DNA of 53,168 bases from Rubrimonas sp036770645 (GTDB lineage Bacteria; Pseudomonadota; Alphaproteobacteria; Rhodobacterales; Rhodobacteraceae): contig DAIPIU010000013.1 of the NCBI GenBank assembly GCA_036770645.1, positions 1 to 53,168 on the forward strand, written 5' to 3'. The position numbers and the translations under genes are program-made. Below the pieces are notes generated by a model. The model saw only the letters and a program-made list of their open reading frames with translations. It was not told the origin of the DNA and made no database searches. Shown in pieces: positions 44,649 through 52,506 of the stretch. Every line of letters starts with the position of its first letter. Within the stretch, counting starts at the first letter, position 1.

Positions 44649-46889
44649 ATGGCCGACGAGACAGACGATCCCGACATCGGGGGCGCGATCACGCCCGAGC
44701 CGCTGCGCCGCGCGCTCGGCGACCGCTACCTTCAATACGCGCTGTCCACCATCATGCACCGCGCGCTGCCCGACGCGCGCGACGGGCTGAAGCCGGTGCA
44801 CCGCCGCGTGCTCTACGCCATGCGCCAGTTGCGCCTCGAGCCGGGGCAGGGCTTCAAGAAGTCCGCCCGCGTGGTCGGCGACGTCATCGGCAAGTTCCAC
44901 CCCCACGGCGAACTCAGCGTCTACGAGGCGCTGGTGCGGGCGGCGCAGGACTTCTCGCTGCGCTATCCGCTGATCGACGGGCAGGGGAATTTCGGCAACA
45001 TCGACGGCGACAACGCCGCCGCCCAGCGCTACACCGAGGCTCGGCTGACGCCGGTGGCCGCCGCCATGCTCGACGGGCTGGACGAGGACGCGGTCGACCT
45101 GCGCCCCACCTACGACGGCTCCGAGGAGGAGCCGGCGGTGCTGCCCGGCGCCTTCCCCAACCTGCTGGCCAACGGCGCAGCCGGCATCGCCGTGGGCATG
45201 GCGACCTCGATCCCGCCCCACAACGCGGGCGAGCTCTGCGCCGCGCTTCTGGCGCTGATCGCCGATCCCGACCTGCCGGATGGTGCGCTGCTGGCCCATG
45301 TGCCGGGCCCGGATTTCCCGACCGGCGGCGTGATGATCGAGCCGCCCGACAGCGTCGCCCGCGCCTATGCGACCGGGCGCGGCGGCTTCCGCCTGCGCGC
45401 CCGCTGGGCCGTCGAGGATCTGGGCCGCGGCGCCTGGCAGGTCGTCGTCACCGAGATCCCCTATCAGGTGCAGAAGGCCAAGCTGGTCGAGCGCCTCGCC
45501 GACCTCATCGTGACGAAGAAGGCCCCGCTGCTGGCCGATGTGCGCGACGAATCGGCCGAGGACGTGCGGCTGGTGCTGGAACCCCGCGCCCGCACCGTCG
45601 AGCCCGCGGTGCTGATGCAGACGCTGTTCCGCCTTTCCGACCTCGAGACCCGCTTCCCGCTCAACATGAACGCGCTGATCGACGGGCGCACCCCGCGGGT
45701 CTGCTCGCTGCGCGACCTGCTGCGCGCCTTCCTCGACCACCGGCGCGAGGTGCTCGGCCGCCGGTCGCGCCACCGGCTGGAGAAGATCGCGCGACGCCTC
45801 GAACTGCTCGAGGGCTACATCGTCGCCTACCTCAACCTCGACCGTGTGATCGCCATCATCCGCGCCGAGGACGAGCCGAAGCCGGTGCTCATGGACGAAT
45901 TCGCCCTCACCGACACGCAGGCCGAGGCGATCCTGAACATGCGCCTGCGCAGCCTCCGCCGGCTCGAGGAGATGGAGCTGCGGCGCGAGCGCGAGGCGCT
46001 GCTGGCCGAGCGCGCGGGCCTCGAGGCCCTGCTCGCCGACCCCGCCCTGCAATGGGCGCGCATCGCCGAGGAGGTGCGCGCCATTGACGCCCGCTTCGGC
46101 CGCGACGCGCCCGGCGGCGCCCGGCGCACCCTCATCGGCGCCGCGCCCGAGGTGGACGAGACCCCGCCCGAGGCCTTCATCGAGCGCGAGCCCGTCACGG
46201 TGCTGTGCTCGCGCAACGGCTGGATCCGGGCGGTGAAGGGCCACGTCCCGCTCGACGCCGAACAGAAATACAAGGACGGCGACGGCCCCCGCTTCGCCTT
46301 CCATGCCGAGACCACCGCGAAGCTGCTGCTCGTCGCCCGCTCGGGCCGCGTGTTCACCCTTGGCTGCGACCGTCTGCCCGGCGGGCGCGGCATGGGCGAG
46401 CCGCTGCGGCTGATGGTCGATCTCGCCCAGGACGACGACCTCGCCGCCCTCGTGGTCCACCGTCCCGGGGCCGTCCGGCTGGCCGCCAGCAGCGCGGGGG
46501 ACGGGTTCCTCGTGGCCGAGGACGACCTGCTCGCCCAGACCCGCGCCGGCAGGCAGCTGATGAACCTCGCGCCCGGCGCGGCCCTCGCCGCGTTCGCGCC
46601 GGCCGAGGGCGACCATGTCGCGGTGGTCGGCGACAACCGCAAGCTTCTGGTGTTCCCGCGCGAGGAACTGCCTTCCATGGCCCGCGGCAAGGGCGTGCGC
46701 CTGCAGAAGTACAAGGACGGCGGCCTGTCGGACGCGCGCCTGTTCGACCGCGCCGCGGGGCTGAGCTGGCGCGACCCGGCCGGGCGCACGCGCACCGTGG
46801 CGGGGGCGGAGCTCGACGAATACCTCGCCCGGCGCGGCGCCGCCGGCCGCATGGCCCCGCGCGGCTTCCCCCGCGACAACCGGTTCTGA
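44649..46889 (+). CDS. parC: DNA topoisomerase IV subunit A
   Basis: 746 residues. Breaks and rejoins DNA to separate daughter chromosomes, with ParE encoded elsewhere. The active site Tyr128 is in NAAAQRYTEARLT. The quinolone-interaction stretch reads GKFHPHGELSVYEALV, so the position of E. coli ParC Ser80 is Leu here, with Glu93 kept, as appears normal in this group. C-terminal beta-propeller repeats carry GRVFTLGCDRLPGGRGMG. Length and lack of the GyrA-box favour ParC over GyrA. Confidence 0.94.
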   Translation: MADETDDPDIGGAITPEPLRRALGDRYLQYALSTIMHRALPDARDGLKPVHRRVLYAMRQLRLEPGQGFKKSARVVGDVIGKFHPHGELSVYEALVRAAQDFSLRYPLIDGQGNFGNIDGDNAAAQRYTEARLTPVAAAMLDGLDEDAVDLRPTYDGSEEEPAVLPGAFPNLLANGAAGIAVGMATSIPPHNAGELCAALLALIADPDLPDGALLAHVPGPDFPTGGVMIEPPDSVARAYATGRGGFRLRARWAVEDLGRGAWQVVVTEIPYQVQKAKLVERLADLIVTKKAPLLADVRDESAEDVRLVLEPRARTVEPAVLMQTLFRLSDLETRFPLNMNALIDGRTPRVCSLRDLLRAFLDHRREVLGRRSRHRLEKIARRLELLEGYIVAYLNLDRVIAIIRAEDEPKPVLMDEFALTDTQAEAILNMRLRSLRRLEEMELRREREALLAERAGLEALLADPALQWARIAEEVRAIDARFGRDAPGGARRTLIGAAPEVDETPPEAFIEREPVTVLCSRNGWIRAVKGHVPLDAEQKYKDGDGPRFAFHAETTAKLLLVARSGRVFTLGCDRLPGGRGMGEPLRLMVDLAQDDDLAALVVHRPGAVRLAASSAGDGFLVAEDDLLAQTRAGRQLMNLAPGAALAAFAPAEGDHVAVVGDNRKLLVFPREELPSMARGKGVRLQKYKDGGLSDARLFDRAAGLSWRDPAGRTRTVAGAELDEYLARRGAAGRMAPRGFPRDNRF

Positions 46890-46922
46890 GGGCGGCGGCG
46901 AATCCCCTTTTCCCCGCGCGCC

Positions 46923-46940
46923 TGTCAGGCTAGATTGACA
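46923..46940 (+). promoter_or_regulatory. PpsR/CrtJ operator overlapping the bchG start region
   Basis: A perfect TGT-N12-ACA site that ends 3 bases before the bchG ATG. A -10-like TAGATT (46931-46936) lies inside it, so the site would block RNA polymerase. A second half-site TGT begins 8 bp later (46949) inside the bchG coding region. The preceding 33 bases after parC contain no other clear promoter. Confidence 0.72.
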
Positions 46941-46943
46941 AGT

Positions 46944-47858
46944 ATGGCTGTCAGTCAACTTGTCGCACCGTCGCCGCCCGCGCGCCCCTCCCCGAAGGCG
47001 GCGCTCGAGCTGCTCAAGCCGATCACATGGTTCCCCCCCATGTGGGCCTTCATGTGCGGCGCGGTCTCCTCGGGCGCGCCCTTCCACTGGGGCCTGTTCC
47101 TCGCCGGCCTGTTCCTCGCCGGGCCGCTGGTCTGCGGCATGAGCCAGGCGGCGAACGACTGGTGCGACCGCCATGTGGACGCGATCAACGAACCGGGCCG
47201 CCCGATCCCCTCGGGCCGCGTGCCGGGTCGCTGGGGCCTCGGGATCGCGCTGGCGATGACCGGCGCGGCGCTGGTCTGGGGCTGGACGCTGGGTGCCTGG
47301 GCCTTCGGCGCCACGCTCGTCGCCGTCGCCGCCGCCTGGGCCTACAGCGCCGAGCCGATCCGCCTCAAGCGCAATGGCTGGCTCAGCGCGGGCGTCTGCG
47401 GCCTGTCCTACGAGACCCTGCCCTGGATCACCGGGGCCGCGGTGATGGCCGGCGCCGCGCCGGACTGGCGCATCCTGCTCGTCGCCGCGCTCTACGGCCT
47501 TGGCGCGCACGGCATCATGACGCTCAACGACTTCAAGTCCATCGAGGGCGACCGCGCCTTCGGCCTCGGCTCGCTGCCGGCGAAGCTCGGCGTCGATCGC
47601 GCCGCGCGCATCGCCGTGGTCGCGATGGCCGCGCCGCAGGTGGCGGTGGTCCTGCTGGTGGCCGCCTGGGGCAAGCCGTGGCAGGCGCTGATCATCGCCG
47701 CCCTGCTCGCCGGCCAGGCTGCCATGGTGCCGCGTCTGCTGTCGGACCCGAAGCGCCACGCGGTCTGGTTCGCGGGCTTCGGCGTGCTGCTCTATGTGCT
47801 CGGCATGCTGACGGCGGCCTGCGCGCTCCACCTCACGGTCCCGGGGGCCACGCCATGA
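46944..47858 (+). CDS. bchG: BchG, bacteriochlorophyll a synthase (prenyl transferase)
   Basis: Attaches geranylgeranyl to bacteriochlorophyllide a. 304 residues, UbiA-superfamily membrane protein with about nine helices. The signature LELLKPITWFPPMWAFMCG and the Asp-rich motif NDWCDRHVDAINEPGRPIPSGR (two Asp for Mg-diphosphate) are present, as is the second motif MTLNDFKSIEGDR. The ATG at 46944 is chosen; a TTG three codons earlier overlaps the operator. No Shine-Dalgarno is visible. First gene of bchG-(PucC family)-bchP. Confidence 0.94.
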   Translation: MAVSQLVAPSPPARPSPKAALELLKPITWFPPMWAFMCGAVSSGAPFHWGLFLAGLFLAGPLVCGMSQAANDWCDRHVDAINEPGRPIPSGRVPGRWGLGIALAMTGAALVWGWTLGAWAFGATLVAVAAAWAYSAEPIRLKRNGWLSAGVCGLSYETLPWITGAAVMAGAAPDWRILLVAALYGLGAHGIMTLNDFKSIEGDRAFGLGSLPAKLGVDRAARIAVVAMAAPQVAVVLLVAAWGKPWQALIIAALLAGQAAMVPRLLSDPKRHAVWFAGFGVLLYVLGMLTAACALHLTVPGATP

Positions 47859-49165
47859 CGCCGCTCTCCTGGTTCGGCATCGTCCGCCTCGGCCTCGTGC
47901 AGATGGCGCTCGGCTCGGTCGTGGTGCTCACCACCTCGACGCTCAACCGCGTGATGGTGGTCGAGCTCGCGCTGCCCGCGCTGCTGCCCGGCTTCCTCGT
48001 GGCGCTGCATTACGCCATGGGCATGCTGCGCCCGCGCTGGGGCCACGGCTCGGACCGCGCCGCGCGGCGCACGCCCTGGATCCTCGGCGGCGTCGCCGTG
48101 CTGGCGCTGGGCGGGCTGCTCGCCGCCGTCGCCACGGGCCTCATGGCCACCGCCTTCGTCCCGGCGGCAGTGCTGGCGGTGCTGGCCTTCCTGATGATCG
48201 GCGGCGGCGTCGGCGCCGCGGGCACGGCGCTGCTGGCGCTGCTGTCCTGCCGCGTCGCGCCCGGCCGGCGCGGGGCGGCGGCGACCATCGTCTGGCTGAT
48301 GATGATCTTCGGCCTCGCCGCCACGGCCGGCATCTCCGGCGCGCTGCTCGATCCCTACTCGCCCGAACGCCTCGTCGCGGTCGCCGCCGGCATCGCGGTC
48401 GTCGCCATGACGCTCGCCGTCGCGGGCGTCTGGGGCGTCGAGCGCGGCAGCCCCCTGCCGGCCCCCGAGGCTGCCGCCCCCTTCCGCGCCGTGCTGCGCG
48501 AGACCTGGGCCGAACCCGCCGCCCGCCGCTTCACCGTGTTCGTCTTCGTCTCGATGCTGGCCTTCAGCGCGCAGGACCTGATCCTCGAGCCTTTCGCCGG
48601 CCATGTCTTCGGCATGACGGTGGGCGAAAGCACCCAGCTCGCGGCCAAGCAGCAGATGGGCATCTTCTTCGGCATGGTGGCCGTCGCCCTGCTGTCCGCC
48701 GGCGTCGGCGGCCGCTGGTTCGGCTCGCTGGCGGGCTGGACGGTGGCGGGCTGCCTCGGCTCGGCCGCGGCGCTCGCGGGCCTCGCGCTCGGCGGATTCG
48801 CCGGGGGCGGCGCCTGGCCGCTCGCGGCCAACGTCGTCGCGCTCGGCTTCTTCAACGGCATGTTCGCCGTCGCGGCGATCGGCTCGATGATGGCGCTCGC
48901 GGGGGGCACGGGGCGCGAGGGCGCGCGCATGGGCCTCTGGGGCGCGGCGCAGGCCGTGGCCTTCGGGCTCGGCGGGCTGCTCGGCTCCGGCTCGGCCGAC
49001 CTCGCCCGCGCCCTGATCGGCGACCCCGGCGTCGCCTACGCGCTCGTCTTCACCGCAGAGGCCGCGATGTTCGTCGTGGCCGCGGCGCTCGCCGTCGCCG
49101 CCGTTGGCGGCGCGGTCCCTGCCCCCACCCGCGCGCATCGCGCCGCCCTCGTTCCCGGAGAATGA
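47855..49165 (+). CDS. PucC/LhaA-family MFS protein (Bch2)
   Basis: 436 residues, about 12 membrane helices. PucC-family members help assemble light-harvesting complexes or move pigments. The segments LGLVQMALGSVVVLTTSTLNRVMVVELALPA, HYAMGMLRPRWGHGSD and QDLILEPFAGHVFGMTVGEST are family landmarks. Its place between bchG and bchP matches orf428/bch2 of R. capsulatus. The ATG overlaps the bchG stop (ATGA). Confidence 0.92.
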   Translation: MTPLSWFGIVRLGLVQMALGSVVVLTTSTLNRVMVVELALPALLPGFLVALHYAMGMLRPRWGHGSDRAARRTPWILGGVAVLALGGLLAAVATGLMATAFVPAAVLAVLAFLMIGGGVGAAGTALLALLSCRVAPGRRGAAATIVWLMMIFGLAATAGISGALLDPYSPERLVAVAAGIAVVAMTLAVAGVWGVERGSPLPAPEAAAPFRAVLRETWAEPAARRFTVFVFVSMLAFSAQDLILEPFAGHVFGMTVGESTQLAAKQQMGIFFGMVAVALLSAGVGGRWFGSLAGWTVAGCLGSAAALAGLALGGFAGGGAWPLAANVVALGFFNGMFAVAAIGSMMALAGGTGREGARMGLWGAAQAVAFGLGGLLGSGSADLARALIGDPGVAYALVFTAEAAMFVVAAALAVAAVGGAVPAPTRAHRAALVPGE

Positions 49166-49169
49166 GCCC

Positions 49170-50375
49170 ATGAAGCCGCAGACCCCCGAGGCCGAGATCT
49201 TCGACGTGGCGGTGATCGGCGGCGGCCCCGCCGGCGCCACGGCCGCCCACGACCTCGCCCGCGCCGGCCGGCGCGTGCTGCTGCTCGACCGGGCGGGGCG
49301 CATCAAGCCCTGCGGCGGCGCCATCCCGCCCAAGGCGATCAGCGACTTCGACATCCCCGACGGCCAGCTCGTCGCCAAGGTCACCAAGGCGCGCATGATC
49401 TCGCCCAAGGGCCGGCAGGTCGTCATCCCCATCGAGGGCGGCTTCGTCGGCATGGTCGACCGCGAGCACTTCGACGAATGGCTCCGCGCCCGCGCCGCCT
49501 CCGAAGGGGCCGAGCGCCGCACCGGCGCCTTCGAGCGCATCGAGCGCGACGGGGGCGAGGGCGTCGTGGTCGTCTACCGCCCCAAGGGCGACGACGCGAT
49601 GGGCCCCGAGTTCCGGGTGCGCGCCCGCATCGTGATCGGCGCCGACGGCGCCCGCTCGAACGTCGCGCGGCAGGAGGTGAAGGGCGGCGCCGAGATCCCC
49701 TACGTCATCGCCTACCACGAGATCATCGAGACCCCGCGCTCGCCCGACTGGGATCCGGCGATGTGCGACGTGGTCTACGACGGCCGCATCTCGCCCGATT
49801 TCTACGGCTGGGTGTTCCCGCACGGCGCGACCGCCAGCGTCGGCATGGGCACCGAACTGCGCGACTTCCCGCTGAAGAAGGCCACCGCCGACCTGCGCGC
49901 CGCCTCCGGCCTCGCCGGGGCCCGCACCATCCGCCGCGAGGGCGCGCCGATCCCGCTGCGCCCGCTGTCGCGCTGGGACAACGGCCGCGACGTGGTGCTG
50001 GCGGGCGACGCCGCGGGCGTGGTCGCCCCGGCCTCGGGCGAGGGCATCTACTACGCCATGCTCGGCGGCCGCTTCGCCGCCGACGCCGCGCACGCGACGC
50101 TCGTCTCGGGCGACCCGCGCAAGCTGCGCACGGCGCGCCGGCGCTTCATGCGCCTGCACGGCGGCGTGTTCTGGATCCTCGGCCAGATGCAGAAATACTG
50201 GTATTCCAGCGACAACCGCCGCGAGCGCTTCGTCGCCATCTGCCGCGACAAGGACGTGCAGGAACTGACCTTCGACGCCTACATGAACAAGGAACTCGTC
50301 AAGGCCAAGCCGCTCGCGCATGTGCGCATCTTCTTCAAGAACCTCGCGCACCTGACCGGCCTCGCGCCGGTCTGA
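49170..50375 (+). CDS. bchP: BchP, geranylgeranyl reductase
   Basis: Flavoprotein that reduces the geranylgeranyl tail to phytyl in bacteriochlorophyll a. The 401-residue protein has the FAD motif AVIGGGPAGATAAHDLARAG (14-33), RIKPCGGAIPPKAISDFD, and GADGARSNVAR with VLAGDAAGVVAPASGEGIYYAM. GGAG precedes the ATG, 4 bp after the preceding gene. In R. capsulatus an isopentenyl isomerase gene follows; here it does not. Confidence 0.96.
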   Translation: MKPQTPEAEIFDVAVIGGGPAGATAAHDLARAGRRVLLLDRAGRIKPCGGAIPPKAISDFDIPDGQLVAKVTKARMISPKGRQVVIPIEGGFVGMVDREHFDEWLRARAASEGAERRTGAFERIERDGGEGVVVVYRPKGDDAMGPEFRVRARIVIGADGARSNVARQEVKGGAEIPYVIAYHEIIETPRSPDWDPAMCDVVYDGRISPDFYGWVFPHGATASVGMGTELRDFPLKKATADLRAASGLAGARTIRREGAPIPLRPLSRWDNGRDVVLAGDAAGVVAPASGEGIYYAMLGGRFAADAAHATLVSGDPRKLRTARRRFMRLHGGVFWILGQMQKYWYSSDNRRERFVAICRDKDVQELTFDAYMNKELVKAKPLAHVRIFFKNLAHLTGLAPV

Positions 50376-50379
50376 CGCC

Positions 50380-50871
50380 TCAGCCCCGGCGGTCGGGCGG
50401 CGCGAGGAAGATCGCGAGCGCCCGCTCGCGCCCGATCACGCCCACCGCCTCGCGGAAGGCGGAATAGGTCAGGAACAGGATCGCCAGCCACAGCAGGATC
50501 GCCCAGAAGCGCGGCCAGTCGAAGCTTTCGGGCGGAAAGCCCTCCGAGACCGCGCGTTCGATCAGGCGCAGCGTCGCCGCGACCGCCACATACAGCGCGG
50601 CCTTCCACGCCACGTTCCAGACCAGCGGCTTGTCGGGATAGCGGTTGAAGAAGGGCAGGCGGTCCGCGATCAGCACCGCCTTGCCGGCGATCAGCGCGCC
50701 GAAGGTGACTTTCGCATGCGTCGCGAAAGACACCGCGGCCCCGTCGCCCAGCAGCGCCACCGTCAGCGCCAGCACGTTGAAGGCGGCAAGGAAGAACAGC
50801 GTCGGCGGCAACGCGCTCCGCGCCTCGCGCAGCAGGGCCGCCCCGATGCCTTTCGCCTTCGCCATCGCCAT
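50380..50871 (-). CDS. Uncharacterised inner-membrane protein
   Basis: Not recognised. 163 residues with four hydrophobic segments (about 22-42, 52-72, 84-100, 120-142). The cytosolic parts are basic and arginine-rich (LIADRLPFFNRYPDKPLVWN, LAIFLAPPDRRG). Start chosen at the ATG 50871 with GGGGGA upstream; an ATG two codons later and one further upstream are possible. It converges with bchP (only 4 bases between stops) and diverges from ppk2 over 132 bp. Confidence 0.78.
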   Translation of the reverse strand: MAMAKAKGIGAALLREARSALPPTLFFLAAFNVLALTVALLGDGAAVSFATHAKVTFGALIAGKAVLIADRLPFFNRYPDKPLVWNVAWKAALYVAVAATLRLIERAVSEGFPPESFDWPRFWAILLWLAILFLTYSAFREAVGVIGRERALAIFLAPPDRRG

Positions 50872-51003
50872 CCGATCCCCCGCGCCGATTTTCCCCCGAG
50901 CCATCCCGCCGCGCCGCGCCGCTGTCAACGGCGCCGCCGCTGTCGCGCAAGCGTCACATGGCGCCGCTAGGCTCCGCCCCAGCCGCCGCCTCCGGAGTCC
51001 GCC

Positions 51004-51927
51004 ATGACCGACGATCCCAAGCGCAGCCTCGACCAGTCCTGGATCGACGCCGAACTCCAGGACAGCTTTGACGAGGAATACGAGCTCGAGCTCGACGACG
51101 ACCGCCGCATCGCCCGCGAGGTCGGCGACATCGCCCGCCTCCAGCACAAGTCGACGCTCGACCGCCGCTTCTATTTCCGCGAGCTGTTCCGCCTCCAGGC
51201 CGAACTGGTGAAGCTTCAGTACTGGATGGCGCAGACCGGCGAGAAGATGGTGATCATCTTCGAGGGGCGCGACGCGGCCGGCAAGGGCGGGGTAATCAAG
51301 CGCATCACCCAGCGCCTGAACCCGCGCACCTGCCGCACGGTCGCCCTGCCGGCCCCGTCGGAACGCGAGCGCAGCCAGTGGTATTTCCAGCGCTACGTCC
51401 CCCATCTGCCGGCGGCGGGCGAAATGGTCCTGCTCGACCGCAGCTGGTACAACCGCGCCGGCGTCGAGCGCGTGATGGGCTTCGCCTCCGAGGCGCAGGT
51501 CGAGGAATTCTTCCGCGACGTTCCCGAATTCGAGCGCATGCTGGTGCGGTCCGGCATCCGGGTCGTGAAGTACTGGTTCTCGATCTCCGACCAGGAGCAG
51601 CAGCTGCGCTTCCTCATGCGCATCCACGACCCCATGAAGCAGTGGAAGCTGTCGCCCATGGACCTGCAGTCCCGCGTCCGCTGGGAACAGTACACCAAGG
51701 CGAAGGAGGAGATGTTCGCCCGCACCGACATCCCCGAGGCCCACTGGTACATCGTCGAGGGCAACGACAAGAAGAAGGCGCGCCTGAACAGCATCGCGCA
51801 CCTGCTGTCGCTGATGCCCTACGAGGAGGTCGCGCACGAGGAGGTGGTGCTGCCGCAGCGGGTGTTCGACCCGAACTACGAGCGCAAGACCCTGCCCGAC
51901 GAGCTCTACGTCCCCGAGATCTACTGA
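51004..51927 (+). CDS. ppk2: Polyphosphate kinase 2
   Basis: 307 residues, one-domain PPK2. Uses polyphosphate to phosphorylate nucleoside diphosphates (or reverse). Walker A FEGRDAAGKGGVIKR (87-101) and Walker B/lid LLDRSWYNRAGVERVMGF (143-160), with YFQRYVPHLPAAGE. The acidic N-terminal 45 residues are an extension seen in class I members. GGAG Shine-Dalgarno precedes the ATG. Confidence 0.95.
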   Translation: MTDDPKRSLDQSWIDAELQDSFDEEYELELDDDRRIAREVGDIARLQHKSTLDRRFYFRELFRLQAELVKLQYWMAQTGEKMVIIFEGRDAAGKGGVIKRITQRLNPRTCRTVALPAPSERERSQWYFQRYVPHLPAAGEMVLLDRSWYNRAGVERVMGFASEAQVEEFFRDVPEFERMLVRSGIRVVKYWFSISDQEQQLRFLMRIHDPMKQWKLSPMDLQSRVRWEQYTKAKEEMFARTDIPEAHWYIVEGNDKKKARLNSIAHLLSLMPYEEVAHEEVVLPQRVFDPNYERKTLPDELYVPEIY

Positions 51928-51996
51928 GCGGGGCCGCCCGGCTCCCCGGGATCGGCCCTGTTCGCTAAATTCTTATCTAAAATAGGCCAATGATTC

Positions 51997-52068
51997 CAAC
52001 TGTCCCGCATGAGGACAGGACCGTAAGCGCGCGACGGCCCGGATCCTCTCGGAACGGCCGCCGCCCTA
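51997..52068 (-). repeat. Copy B of the two-copy palindrome-bearing element
   Basis: Holds CTGTCC-CGCATGA-GGACAG (52000-52018) and a second small repeat CCGT-AAGCGCGCG-ACGG. Starting from the TAG stop of the DUF488 gene (52066-52068), the order of blocks (GGCCGTTC, GGATC, hairpins) is the same as in copy A at 5426-5500. It lies between convergent ppk2 and DUF488. A TAAAAT box (51978-51983) lies 14 bases ahead of it on the plus strand. Confidence 0.6.
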
Positions 52069-52506
52069 AAGGTCCACCACCGTCGCGCCGAGCGCCGCCG
52101 TCAGGCGCTCGGCCACCACGGCCCGGTGGCACTTCGCCGCCGTCTCGCACCAGCACAGCAGCGCGGTCGGCCGCTCGGCCGCGATGACCGCCGCCCGCGA
52201 CAGCGCGTCCGTCCCCTCCGGCGTCGACAGCTGCCCCGCGAAGATCGCCCGCATCTCGGCGATCCGTCCCGCCCGCGCGGCCTCCCGCCCCGCCTTCGGC
52301 GTGCCCAGCGCCCGCAGGTGGACATAGCCGATCCCCTCGGCCGCGAGGCTCGCCGCCAGCACGGTCTTCGAGAACCCCGCCCGGCGCGAGGCCGCGACCG
52401 CCCGCACGTCGAGCACCCGCGCGACGCCCGCCGCGCGCAGCGCCGCGATGAGGCCCGGCACCGTCGCCGCGGCGTAGCCGATGGTGAAGACGGCCGGCCC
52501 GCTCAT
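52066..52506 (-). CDS. DUF488 family protein
   Basis: 146 residues with the DUF488 pattern: FTIGYAAATVPGLIAALRAAGV, VLDVRAVAASRRAGFSK, YVHLRALGTPKAGREAA and LLCWCETAAKCHRAVVAE. The Cys-x-Cys and CHR cluster is conserved in the family; function is unknown. The ATG overlaps the stop of the YifB gene (ATGA). Confidence 0.88.
   Translation of the reverse strand: MSGPAVFTIGYAAATVPGLIAALRAAGVARVLDVRAVAASRRAGFSKTVLAASLAAEGIGYVHLRALGTPKAGREAARAGRIAEMRAIFAGQLSTPEGTDALSRAAVIAAERPTALLCWCETAAKCHRAVVAERLTAALGATVVDL

Noticed and set aside
44526..47831. An 1101-codon minus-strand frame opposite parC and bchG.
   Set aside because: Shadow frame from strong third-position GC bias; the plus strand is plainly coding.
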